From positions 378,417-442,416 of the forward strand of contig CAJNOP010000117.1 in assembly GCA_905250075.1 (NCBI GenBank): DNA of 64,000 nt. Reading direction: 5' to 3'. The stretch's first letter is position 1. Each line of letters opens with the position of its first letter. The translations under genes were made by a program, and so were the position numbers. This document shows, one piece after another, positions 50,347-63,284 of this stretch. A model generated the notes under the pieces. That model was not told where the DNA came from. It searched no databases and worked only from the letters and a program-made list of their open reading frames with translations. This DNA is from Rotaria sp. Silwood1 (taxonomy: Eukaryota; Rotifera; Eurotatoria; Philodinida; Philodinidae).

Positions 50347-53300
50347 TTATGGAAAATATCCAAGCGAATGTTCAAGTGTTGTTTGTAGTTGTTGTTGTTG
50401 ACGTTGTTCTTCGCCATAAAGATAAGCTCCTTGATCTGTATGACGTAGGTATTGTCGATAATCAACTGGTAATTCTGTATCACCAACTGTAAATGATGCG
50501 ACTCGTTTTGGTTTTGAAGAAGATGATGAACGATTTGATTTACAAGAATGTTGATGAAGATGAGAATTCGATGTAAATGGATATACTTTATTACCAGTTT
50601 TAACATCTTCTATTGATTTTAATATATGAGGAACTCGATGGTCATCATCAGTAGTAGAATTTGTTTTTATACTTGAAATTCGATTTGATACATTTGAATT
50701 AACTTGATGAATATTGACATAAGGTTTTCTATAAAACAAAAATTTCACTTTGTTTTTTTTTTAATGAAGTTTTCTTCAAAAGATACTCTTACGTTTGATT
50801 ATTTCGTAATTGTTGTACAAGTGAATCAATATTTTGATCTTGATTTAAACATGGTGTTGATTGATAATGATTATTAGTTTTATTATAATCATTAATTGAT
50901 TTTGTTGATAAAAAATCTAATTTAAGAAAACCATTTAATAATTGTCCATTGGTTGAACGAAAAAATATATTTTCATTACTATCGGATGAACGCATTGTTA
51001 TATTTTCACGTAAAAATTTTGGTACATAATTACCAATATCACCATAATGATTCAATACAATTTGTGGTCGTAATAAATGACCATCAATTATTGAATTTAA
51101 TTTTTGTTGATGTGTTATATTATTTATTGTTGGTATAGATTTTAATAAACGTTTTTTATTATGAAAATAACGTTTTTTATTCATTGTCGAATCATTAGAA
51201 TATGATGTTTGATCAAATGATGCTTGACGTTTAACAGATACTTGACTTTTAATTTGTTCAATAGCAACAATATTTAATAAATCATTAAAAATTTCATCAG
51301 ATTCATCTTTTATTAATGATGATGCTTTTATAAAATGACGTTGTTTGGATGTTGAACATGGTGATGACATATGATGAATGTTTCTATTCATTGTTAATAC
51401 TTTAGATGTGTCATGAAAAGGAGGAGGATGTTGAACATTATTTATTAGAAACGAAGAAGACGATAAAGGATTACGAGCCGTATTTGTTGTCAAATAGACA
51501 ACATCATTCGAATCGACATTTGATAATGTATGATTATTCTAACAAACAAAAAATAAAGAAATAAACTATTTGTAGAAAATTCAATAACATTTACTTGTTT
51601 ATCTGTTAGTGTTTGATCATTAATTTGTTGATATTCCATGGTTGACATAGGTCGATTTGATTCAAGATATTTGATTCGTTTTTCTTTTTTAACTTCTTTG
51701 TCATTATGTTTTGTACGTAATAATGTTGTTCTACTTGACAATATTGGACTCATCGTTCGTTGTATTATTAATTTACGTATCATATTACAAAAATCAAATG
51801 CTCTTGATTCACGATGTATATCAAATACGTGACAATCGAGAAGAGAACATGAATTACCAGCACCTGGTTTTCGTATAAAAAATAATAGAAGTGGTGGATG
51901 ATAAGATGTTAATGTTGAAAGAATATTATATTGTGATTTATTGATTGTTGAATAAAGTGTATGAAAACGTTGTTGATGTTCATAACCTATGGAACAAAAA
52001 AAAAATTCTTTTAGCAAATATAAATAGACAAACGTATGATATTTACATAAAGCTTTACGAATGTTTTTTTTTTTTTTGAAGAAGGAAAAAAACATCATCA
52101 TTAAATGAATTATGTAAGAATAACAATTGATAAATAATCGTGAACAAATAGTAAATATAATGAATATAATTAGTGAATCGATCAAGTCTACTCGTTCGAT
52201 TTACAAAATTAGAAAGAAAAGATTTTTCTAATTAATGATATTTATATGAATGAGATTAGAATGTAACACATCATCCAACTATTATTTTTTTGTTATAAAA
52301 GAAAAGAATTTCACAAGATTTCCTTGACATTATTTGTTACATTTATTACATGACAACAAGAAAAATGTTAACGTACACATACCTACGGATGAAATGAACG
52401 TGTTGCTTTTATGAAAGTATGTTCAAAGTTGAAGGTGACATAATAAAACGATCAAGAAAATGATCAATACAAGAAAAGAGAAAATATGTCACAAGTGATT
52501 GTGTCAATGAGTTTACTTTAAGAATATGTTGCGAAGTTTGCGTTAAGAATTCCTTCATCGTTTGATTTTTCGCATATCTTTTTCTTGCAGATTATTTCGC
52601 AAAGATTCACAATTTCAGAATCTGTTGAAAGATCAAATGATAATCAAGAATCGTCTAGCTGGAAACTGTTTGATCGAAGTCAAATCATGTTGAAATGATT
52701 AGACATAAAGCTCTCATCGTCTTAGGCTTGAAGAATATATGAATCAAATTCCAATTAAACAAAAAAAGAAAAAGGTAGTAATTGTTCCTTTCTACAAAGG
52801 AAATGAGAGACATGCAGAAGTTTAATTGAAACCAAAAAGTCACAATGTGTAGTACATTTTGTTACATAGCGTAACACATTTTATATTAACATGAATAGTT
52901 TATAATAGAACTGTGAATCTTGCAAAAGCATAACATCAAAACTACTTTTTTTGGAATAGTTCAAACTATATTTATTTCTATATTCTGTGATCAAATGATT
53001 CTTATAATGAATTTATTAAATCTAACTTTCATCGATGCATCTAAATTTTGATGATTACTCGTATTTTATAAACAATACTGTTGTATTGAAACTTACCGAT
53101 TGGTAAAAAAGCTGCTTGTATATGTTTATCTTGTTGACTTTTTGTATTACTGACCACAATAGATAATTTCAATATTTGTATATCAACAATTGATTCAAAA
53201 TTTGAATAGATAAATGTACGTTTACTTATTGTTGCTGCATTAGGTTCAAATATTAATAGATCACAATTCGATATAATAATACGACGTTGATCATGAAATC

Positions 53301-53430
53301 GTTCTTGATAATATGAAATATATAGTTCACGTAAAGGTTTTTGAAATGATTTTAAATTTAATGGTGATTTTCCTAATAATATTGCACCAAAATAAGGTAA
53401 TTCTATTGAATAGACACTTTGCGATGGCAT
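50347..53430 (-). CDS. PTB/PID-domain adaptor protein, 617 aa
   Basis: Four exons: 53430-53097, 51986-51595, 51538-50793, 50728-50347; all in frame. The N-terminal 160 residues read as a phosphotyrosine-binding/interaction domain. A first strand is near VYSIELPYFGAILLG, a helix follows, ISNCDLLIFEP is in the middle, and then HPPLLLFFIRK, SLLDCHVFDI and the closing helix SRAFDFCNMIRKLI. The remaining 450 residues are polar, Ser/Asn/His-rich and probably disordered. PTB adaptors bind NPxY-type tails of receptors under the plasma membrane. It could be related to FAM43 or another PID family, but similarity is too weak for a name. Intron 1 is 1110 bases and separates the first half of the domain from the second. 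Confidence 0.65.
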
Positions 53431-56400
53431 GTCGTTGTCAAAAAAAAAAAGAGAAATGAAAATGAGCTTTAGTTTTGTATTATTCGATGTGACAATGGTG
53501 ACATTGACAAACATAGCTGTCACAATAATCTATGGATAAGTATGTGTATGTACGTGCGAACCTTGCATAGCTATACATGAATGAGACGGATGTTCAATAG
53601 AACGATGAAGAAGGATGGATTGAACGTGGTATGTGTTTATTAAACAAAGAAAAAAAAAAAAGAAAGAATCCGATTAAACGTAAATGTGACTTGCGTGTTA
53701 GATGTAGGATCACATTTTTTAGTGAATTCAACATTGAATAGAATAAAAGTGAAATTTAAGTAATAGACAGGTGAGACATTGATGATGCATTACAATTAAT
53801 AGGTTCAAACATACGTATATCGTAAGAAGATTGGAACAAAAGGTAAAGTTAAGCATTTTATTGCTTGTCTGTTGTTAAGTGAGTTCAATAGAACAATTAA
53901 TTTTCGAATTAATCAGTTCGTTTCTTTTCTGATCATGTTAGTATTATCAAACAGATTTTTCAATCCTATTCCATTAACCTGGCATATCTGACGTTGTGTT
54001 CTTTTCAATAAAACAACTTTGTCTTTTATAGCGTTAAGATATATTTCTATAATCTCATACTGAAGCAAAAATTAAATCGGTGGATATAACTGGAGCCCTA
54101 CGGAGTCAAACTTTTAGACCCCGACAACACTAGCACTAATCACAATTTTTACAGACTCTGAAAATCTTTTTGTGCTATGTTTTAATCCTTCGAGAACCGG
54201 CTCTTATTTTTTCACGAAAAAAAGTTAAACTTTCATTTACAAAATTACTTATAGTTAGAAATTATTAATCATAATTGTTTTATCTAGATTGGATGCAAAA
54301 GATGCATGATACTTATTTTCGAACATCAGAAACAAAACACGCATCCAAGAAACATAATAAACAATAATTCGATAACAAATGAGAAGGACAGTTAATGCAA
54401 AAAAAAACTAGAAATTTAATTAAGTATAGAACTCCTCCAAACAACCCAGAGAACAAAACGTACATTACAATCTTTATACAGATAGCGTGAATCAGTTCTC
54501 TTTCTAGGTCTTCAACTCGCGTGTGCACATAAAACATCAATTTTCTAAGAGGTTATTCTATTTGTAGTTTGGGATACAAAAAATGGAAAGTGTTTAGAGG
54601 TAAGTCTACTTGGTTTTATAAGTCAATGTAGGACAATCTGTTTTAGGTTTTGAAGCACTATCTAAGATTTCACGAATAAATTGTAAATGATATTTAATCT
54701 ATCAATTTTAATTTCTTTCCTGTATTGAACTTTATAAAGCAAATGTATAATGAACGATGACGAATTACATTCAGCTAAATATATGTATTCTACGCCTAGA
54801 CTATTTCATAATATCTATTTGTGTGGTATGTATATTTGAATGAAGTCCATATTGAAAATCTCAATTTTCGTGTATCTAAGTGATTCTTTTCTTGGTCTAA
54901 TTTTGAAAACGCATATATACGAGTATAGACAGCCGAGTCACAAGGCTTGAGTGGACTTAAACACTTTTCTCCTTCCATCAAATTCATATATTTGAACAGT
55001 GCCTCACATTACTTATATAAACGGCAATATTTTTCGGTGCCTTCGACTGTTAATAAAAACATTTTCTTAGTCCAACAGAATTTGAAAGCATTTTTGAGAA
55101 AACATTGAATTTTGCATAACAAGTAAATATTGGATCACATATCGACAATGACTTGAAGTGGATTTCCTTCATTACTAATGACGAAGAAATGTACGAAAAA
55201 TCTGAGCTAGATTAACTAGAACCTGCGAAAAATTTTCTTTCGCTTTCCGTACCTATGATTACATGTCTATTAAACGTTTTCAACAATGATGAGACTCACA
55301 ACACAACATATTTTTTTTTGTGAAATACTGCTTCTTCATCAGTAAACTTTTTCCCAATAAAGCAGATCATAATCTCTTCTTTCAGATGCTGCATTTTGAT
55401 GAACATAAACATTTGTACGTTTCTTCAAATGTGTCTTTTTTTACGCAAGTTGCAATTTTTTTTCTGATCTGCACCACTGTTACATATTGAAAAATGTGTA
55501 TTCGATAAAAGAGATATTAACCATATTTCATTTAAGTGGCATTCAAAAATTCGTCCTCTCATGTTTTTAACTTCCAGATGGAGATCTTATAGAAAATGTT
55601 GAGCCTAGCTGAGAAATAAAACGTTCTGTCACCTATGTATACAAGCTCGGTCTCTAAATGGTTTATAAGAATGCCTCTCGAACGTTTTTTTTTCTTCAAA
55701 TTTATTTATGAATCTCTGGAGTTTTGATTTTTGTTCATTGCTTAACATAAGAAGAATAAACTTGTTATAATGTAACAGTGAAAATACATGGCTGTTTTAC
55801 TGATGTTACTCCGACATTTATTCGAAAGAAAAAACTCTTAACACAAACTCAGACTTTGGGATGTGTAGTTTCAGTTTACTGACCACTGATTCAGTGTAGT
55901 TAGTGTACACTGAAGCACAGGAATACACTATACAAAAAGAAGATAGTTTGATAAATTTGCTATCTCAATATTGCAGAGTATTTGCGGATTTCAGTGCAGT
56001 CCATATCCCATTGCACCCTGTGTTGGTAGCTCTCTATTCAATATTTACACTAAGTCTGTACATTCTCACTCCGATTTCAACAGAATCGGGTTTCGAAATT
56101 CAACGCAAACTCAAGATATGAAATAAGTTCATTTTTTGCCAAAAAATATAATATTTGGAAACTATCACCAAATATACGATACTTTCCCTATGAGAATTTT
56201 TTCGAATCCTTTTTTTTCTCATTTTTTTTTCAATGTACAATCTACATGTCGATAGATATACGTCTCATTGTTCCAAACAGATTTGTTTTAATACTGACAT
56301 TGAAATATTCAAATTTTTTTCATCGCATTTCCAATATCTAACACAAATTATTTGCAACATAACTTTCAATTGACTTATACCAATCTTTGATAAAATTTAT

Positions 56401-56481
56401 TTTTCTTTCTAAAAAAAAAATTAGACTACACTTTCATTTATTTTAATCGACAAGAAAAAAAATCAAATAGGTTTTTTTTAG
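53431..56481. other. Intergenic
   Basis: This 3 kb lies between the start of the PTB gene and the end of the UNC93A-like gene. It is AT-rich with several poly(T) runs. Open frames at 54313-54540 and 55903-56121 lack protein-like features. I see no repeat boundary or RNA gene that I could defend. Confidence 0.5.
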
Positions 56482-59400
56482 TTAAGTAGGACGAGGTTCA
56501 TCAGCCACCTTTATCTTTTTTCTTATTAGTAGATATTCCGTTGCACCATAACCAGTCATACCTAATGTTAAAAATATTAATAAAATAATTAATCCTATTT
56601 TTATACGAATATATGGTGTTATTATATAAAATAATACAAAACCACTTGATTCCCAAAGACGATAATTTGAAAATGCAGCTTCATCTTTATCAGTAAATAA
56701 GACACCATAAAATGCATTTATTTGTGTTTGCCAAACAGCATCAGCTAAACCCCATAGACCAGCTAAAACAAATAAAACAATTATTTGACTTTCTGTTGGT
56801 TTCCAAATAAACATTGTTATTATTAAAGAATAATTTATCATAGCAGCAATAAGAAAACATGACCAACGACCAATAAATTTTACTAATTGACCAAAACAAA
56901 GACTACCTATAGAATCACAAATACCATATGCAATTAAAATTAAACCAACGTATTTTGCATTCAATGTACATGAAACAAAACCCTAAAATAAAAGTAAATA
57001 GCAAAGTTCAAAAAGAACTTTGTTGGATAAGATGACCATCCTTCATTGACAAAGCCACCTATATCGTTTTGTAGAGTAACTCGTGTCGCATCAAGTGACA
57101 CATAGAAAATTGCTTAGTATGAGGACTGAGTATGTCTCCAAGTCAACTTATATCAGATAATTTTAAATATTTAATCAATAGTTTTGTCTTGTCTTCCATT
57201 GTGTCTATCTAATCGTGCTCGCATTAGCTGTGCTCACGCTCAAAATCTTAGCATTTTTATAAATTTCTGTAATTTTTACCTTTTGCAAGCATTCCAATTC
57301 TTCAGTACTGCTCCTGAGAGTAAAGTCGACCAATCACAGAACTTTCTTAGAGATTGTGTACCATGATGCCCTATTAGTATACTAAGTGACTATCCTCTGA
57401 AATGTTGTGTTTCTATCTATTAATTAATAACCTCACTATGTCCTATGCTTTAACATATGTCGATCTTTCGACAATGATGAAAAACGCTTTCGTTTTCTGA
57501 CATCTAAAGGACGGTACAGAGATATGCGAAACTTTCAATTCTCATAAGAAATCGAACAGATATTGAATTTAATAGAACTCCATACTTTAATCAGACTTGA
57601 CTACTCAGAATCTAAATTCTTAAGGAACAAAATAACATAATGCATAACCGACTTTGCTCTCAGGAGCAGTATTGAAAAATTTAAAACATCACAAAAGTCA
57701 AAAATTACAGAATTTAGTAAAAATACTAATATTTTACTTATGAAGACAGCTATTATCAGTATTATTAGATAGACATGATTGCAGACGAGACAAAACTCTA
57801 TTGAAGTCACTGTAAACAAAATTTGATATAAGTATTCCGTAAAATGTACATGACTTCTTAGAATATTAAAGCTTGATTAAAAAAAAGCAATATCCTTTAT
57901 ACCATTTGACGCGACACGAATCGCTCTACGAAACAGTATACGAGACTGTTCAGATGAAGTATGGTCACCTTATCCGACAGAGTCCTTGAATCTTTATTTA
58001 CTAATGTAAATTGTGCTCCGAGAAAGGATTGTTCTAAACCTGACCAAATAGTTAATGGAATAAGAAATAATTGTTTGACATGACGCATATGTTTAACTGT
58101 TGAAACGAGTAGTGTAACAGAATGACGAAACATCAGAGAAATATTGTCTATATGAGAATAAATTACATTTCAATTTTTTTTTCTCTCATTGACTTCTATA
58201 TATAACTATATACCTTTTGATGCTTTTCGTCGTTGATTAAGAAAACTTATGACTAATAATATTGAACAAATACATATACAAACATAGACAATACAAAGAA
58301 TATTAACCTAATATAAAAATAAATAATAGTAATAATATTATTTTTGTTTCTTTTTGCTACTGTTTTTCGATCAATTTGATTAATAACTTGAGAACCTTTA
58401 TATTCTTGTTCACTAAAATCTGCTCCACATTTATCATATTTTCCTATTGAATTTGTTATTGTTTCATTCCTTTGTATTTCTATAGGTTTCAGTACTAGAT
58501 ATGATATTAAATTTCCCCATACTTGTGCTATATAGAATGATATTCTTTGATACTAAACAACAAATAATAAACAAACCTGATTGAAAAAACATGAAGAATA
58601 AACCAAAGAATCTATTAACAATAACATTTTTATGAACAAGTTTACTTTCAGCATAGATTGCACCAGTATCAGTTAAATAACTACATTTTGAAGTCCATAA
58701 TGGTGCAGCAGCTAAACCGACAAGTGCAGCAGCTTTTATAAAACAAGATTTTATAGCAAATAAAATGTTTAAATTATTTCTTACTCGGATACATAAGATA
58801 TGCTTTCGGATAACAGTTAGCTGCGATATATAAAAGATACCTTAAAAAAAGATACCACCGGTTATATCAAGCGTAATTAAATTCACACATAAAATGCTCA
58901 GAATATAGTTTATCAAATATATGAGCTAGAAGTATTTAGAAAATAGTGTACGGAAACATTTCGAAATTTTCAGGTTAGATATATCCCGATGAGTAGAGCA
59001 AAATCTCCTATGAATACTGAAACCACAATGATCACAATTTTCACTTTCCTTTTCTCCGAGATGTTATGTTTGATTTTTTGTATGACCTATCAAAAATTAG
59101 CAGAACAATATTTTATGGAGAAAAAAAATACCAAATCCTAAAGAGTATTTAGTATGACACATTTTCTTGCCTTTGCATACATATGTAAGTATTCCTGTTC
59201 GCGTATTGTTCATCAATCATTTTTAGCTTGATTCTCCTCTCCTCTCTCCTTTGTACTGTGTTTCTTCCATGAATATACGAAAGAATAAACCACAAACAAC
59301 CCAAAACTCTTATATAAAGTACATTTCAAAAACGTTTCAGCTCAATTGGGCATACTAAACCAGAAAAACACGAATAGTTCTGCATTTTTTTTTTCAGAAA

Positions 59401-59975
59401 AAATTTGGTTTTAGAAAAATGCAAAACAATGTAAAGTTCTCGCAGATTTGATTTCTTCTCGAATATTTTAAACGTCTAAAGACAACTTTTCGATATTTAG
59501 TAGATAGATAGCACTTCAGACTATATAATGACCAGAGAAAAAAACAAAAACTTCTGAGCTACGAAAGGAGGGAAGGGTATCCGTAAATCAAGTCAAATAT
59601 TTATTTAATCATATTTGCGAACTCAAATTGTATTGCATATACTCACGGAATTTGAGACACAACAATCGTCCATTTTAGACCGAGCATAGCTATTATAGGA
59701 TGTGGTAAAAATATAGATGAAATAATAAGAGACGCATAAATAATTGATAAAGAATTGACGCCAACATTAGCTTCGGTATTTAACGAACTTTGTAAATTAC
59801 TCATAGCTTGAAATGCAGTAAATTGAAGAAGAAAAGCCATACAAATAACGAATAAATTTTTATAGGTTCGAAAAGTGAGTTGTTTCTTTGCCAAAGATTC
59901 ATTTGAAATATCACCGTCAGCTACAGTTTGTTCAGTTTGTGACTTTAGTTCAATATCAGATGTAACTGACGACAT
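56482..59975 (-). CDS. UNC93A: UNC93A-like membrane protein, 482 aa
   Basis: Seven exons: 59975-59647, 58840-58785, 58732-58577, 58527-58361, 58307-58214, 58147-58002, 56982-56482; all in frame. The length fits the family (about 450-500). Family marks: YKNLFVICMAFLLQFTAFQA then NLQSSLN at helix 1, IYASLIISSIFLP, LVGLAAAPLWTSKCSYLT, NRFFGLFFMFFQSAQVWGNL, IWSGLEQSFLGAQFT and SNYRLWESSGFV. About 11 membrane helices alternate with short loops; the loop near 205-237 is polar. UNC93A-type proteins are MFS-related; C. elegans UNC-93 regulates a potassium channel, and vertebrate UNC93B1 escorts Toll-like receptors. This copy's partner is unknown. Introns 1 (806 bases) and 6 (1019 bases) are long; intron 6 is nearly filled by an inverted-repeat element. 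Confidence 0.9.
57010..57995. mobile_element. Long inverted-repeat element in intron 6, copy 2
   Basis: The left end has TTGTTGGATAAGATGACCATC near 57020. The right end, reversed, has CTGTCGGATAAGGTGACCAT ending near 57990. The arms share words with copy 1 at 22888-24193: TGTGTCTATCTAAT, AAAATCTTAGCATTTTTA, CTCTATTGAAGT and AAATTTGATA. The minus-strand frame at 57601-57819 and plus-strand frame at 57184-57366 are arm translations, not genes. Unlike copy 1 it is about 300 bases shorter, mainly in the spacer. Non-autonomous. Confidence 0.78.
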
Positions 59976-62633
59976 ATTGATTTTGTGATGTTTTTTTTTC
60001 GAAACTATAAAAAAGTGTAATGATCAATAACAATTTATGACTACGGATTATAATTGTTTAACGTGGACAAAACGATAGCTGTTTTTTTTTGGTGATCAAA
60101 TAGATTTGTTTTCCTTTATAGATATGTAATGATGTAAACTGCGACGAAAGTAGAAAAAAGAAGTTATTGTATTTCGTTTCAATCATACAATAAGAAAAGA
60201 AAAGTAACTTGTGATGATTCTATCAATCATTGATTATTTTGATCAATGTTTGAAATAGAAACTAGCAAGAATTGACTTTATACTAACAACAAAAGCAACA
60301 CAATTTTTATCTGTATGTCTATTCAAACAGATTGTTTACACGATGTTGTGATAGATGATTATCTTCTTAATAGACATTCACGTATGTTATAATGATATTT
60401 AGGCTATCTAAACTTTGATCGAAAGTAAAAATGTCGATAGCATAAAGTCAAAAAAAAAGCAATAGTGAAAATGTCTTAAGTGCAGAAATTGAAAGAAAAA
60501 ATTCTGAGAACTAAAGTAAAAAATTCTAAATATTTTCTTGTTCGAAACATTGAAAAAAAATCAAGCAGCTAAATTCGAATAAAATGTTTATTATTGAAAA
60601 AAGAAGAAAGAAAGAGTAGCAAAAGTAAAATGAAATATTAACTTATCGACCTTAAATAATATTCTTATTGTACAACTATGACTTATTTTTTGCTATGATT
60701 AAAAACAAGCTGTTGAAGATATTGGATGTGATAGTGAAATAATTATGATATCAATCATACGTGTTAATGCGACTTTGTAATGCTGCTTTCGTGTATATTT
60801 TGTTGCTTTGATGTAGGTATTAGTATAGATATAGATGAAGAGCAGACCGACATCCACACTCCTTATTCACACCACCACTGATCTTGGTTTGAATAAGTTT
60901 TTTTAGTCATATTTGATTAATGTTCTATTAGTGCAGTCTTCATTATGTTTTCGTATTGTTATCAATTTTGTTCAAAGAAATATTATTCTATCTGTCCATA
61001 TTAGTCTCTTTTCATTGTTTATTCACTTTAAGGAGAATTATATAGATTTTATACATTTTAAAATATTATTGATGATTGTTTTTTACTTGGTGTATTAAGT
61101 AGTTATTTAATAGAAGAAATAAAAATTAATTGACATGATATGGATATGCAAAAATTTATTCATAATAAAAATTTGTTGCACCTTGTCTACTGAGAATAAT
61201 AACTTTATCGCTGATTATTGAGACCTATGAATTATATTAAAGTCTAATGGTGGACTTATGAACCCGATATCTATCCTACAAATAATACAAGCTCTAGCTT
61301 TAAACAGCAGACCGACCTGATGTAGTGTTCTAGCGCTTTCCGTACACAGTGATTAATCACATAATAACCACGAGAGCAAATATATGTTACAAGTTACTTT
61401 AGTCAACGTGCTGTGGAACGAGTAATCTAAAACAAACAGCTGTTAGTACCCAGATCGGAGCGCAGTCTTTATTGAGTACGTTTCGAATAGCATAGTCACT
61501 CAACCATGACGACCTGAGGGTATATCGAAACGGACAAAGACTGAAATGCAAAAATATTCAATTGGAAAAAGTCGAAATGTTCTTTAAAAAATTCTGACTA
61601 GCAAAATATACTTTTTATTTGTGGTGGGATGTCAACACGTTAACAAGTAGCAAATCAAGACCAATAAAGATATGAAGTCGAGTTTTATTTAAAAAAATGT
61701 TACTTTTTTCGTTTCAGAAATACACAATTGCATATCGAGATGTGAGTCTGGATCTCCTCTTAACTCACAGCCAGTCACAGGCTCTTTGGTTCATCACCAA
61801 TAAAACACTAGTAGTAATTCACCACCACAGTATCCTATTATCTTTCGAAAAAATGAATAGTCATTCTATGCTTAATTAATTGAGGCTTAATTTGTTGGAT
61901 GAGATACACAACGAAACCTTTTCGCTTATTTCATCAATGAAAATATTATCGCTTTTAACTTTATCCCATTACATATGATTGATAATGGTATTCCATATGT
62001 AATAATCCAAAACATTGAGGTTAAAACTGTTTGGTGACCATTTGAGATTATTTATAAAATACATGAAATTCTCTTGACACGATACTAATGATTCCTGACA
62101 TGCATGTGACGCGCTTTCGTTCTGTTAATACATGAAATCGTCGTCTAGAAGCTATTTGCTTTTAGGTTGTGCATGTGAGAGAACAATTTCAATGTAATTT
62201 TCATATGATAATGTTTCACATAGTTTAAAGATAATTGGAGATGTGAGATCATTTTTAGATGCAATTAGCCATACTATAATTCTTTTGTGGATATTTAGCT
62301 ATTTTGGCTTATGCTTCCTTGTTTATCTACTTCTCTTGACTTACAGTAGACACATGTTCTAATGAAAAATATTTTTCTTCAATAAACAGCATCGTCTGCA
62401 ATCGATTTGATAAAAGAAAGCAAACTGATCGCTTACTAAACAAATTATTATGTTTTCAATGTCGGAAATTTTGTAATGTTATACTTTGTTTTTAAATAAA
62501 ACGTATTAAATCATAAAATGAAAAAATATAAAAACCTCATCATTTAGAATGAGATCTTTGTTAATTAATTTTTTAAAATATGAGATAATAAATTTTATCA
62601 AATACTAGAAATAATCTTTTAAATATCACGAAA
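59976..62633. other. Intergenic
   Basis: This 2.7 kb follows the UNC93A-like start and ends at the GDPGP1-like stop. Its first part should hold the UNC93A-like promoter. Around 61250-61560 the DNA is less AT-rich and contains no open frame or RNA fold I can assign. Nothing else is seen. Confidence 0.5.
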
Positions 62634-63284
62634 CTAATTATCTAATAAATTCTTCACATCGTCTTTAATTCGTTTTTGTTCTTCGGATGATAAAGCTAGT
62701 CCATTCAAATGTTCACATAATTCCGGTTCTGTCAAAGTATTGTAAACATCTTCACCTAAAAAGAAATATAATTCTTTTTCCTGAGCAAAATCCATTCTAC
62801 ATCTTCTTACAGTGAATTGGCATAAATCCTGATAGTTCAACAAAGGCAAAATTACATCGATCGAATCTATATCCCTCTATATTAAAATGTTAGAATAAAC
62901 TCTTGATAATTATTCAAAATACATACTAATAACCGATTGACGAAACCAAACAAATATGCGTAAAACATTTTCTGACGATGAAAATGAATCACCTTTTACA
63001 ATTGTCATATTATGAGCAATATTATTTGTACTTAAATAATTTGTTATTTTATACACATATCTAAATAAAATATGAAGATTATCATTTTATTTTCAAGTGA
63101 AATTTTTACTCAGCAATTTTATTGAATTCATCAACCTGTCGAACTTCAAAAGCAAATGCTTGAGTTTGAAATAAATCCGAAAGATAGCAATTTGATTTTG
63201 TATGAAACGGAGAACATTTCTTAAAAAATAAAATTTTAACTTACGAGAGAACATTCCGAAGTGATTCGCACCGTTTACCGTCAT
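62634..63284 (-). pseudogene. 5'-truncated GDP-D-glucose phosphorylase-like gene
   Basis: Exons 63158-63110, 63060-62927 and 62866-62634 join in frame. They read FAFEVRQVDEFNKIAEYVYK, then YLSTNNIAHNMTIVKGDSFS and VLRIFVWFRQSVINSIDVIL, and end in a helical segment with LTEPELCEHL before the stop. This matches the C-terminal part of GDPGP1, where YL-x4-IAHN-x3-TRG and a VRV-x-x-W-x-RKS segment occur (from memory). GDPGP1 splits GDP-glucose with phosphate through a histidine-triad-like active site. That HxHxH segment should lie upstream and is not found before 64000. A small possible exon at 63284-63245 (starting MTVNGANHFGMFS) fits the phase but adds no catalytic motif. The gene is either truncated and dead or has a distant first part beyond the window. 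Confidence 0.5.
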
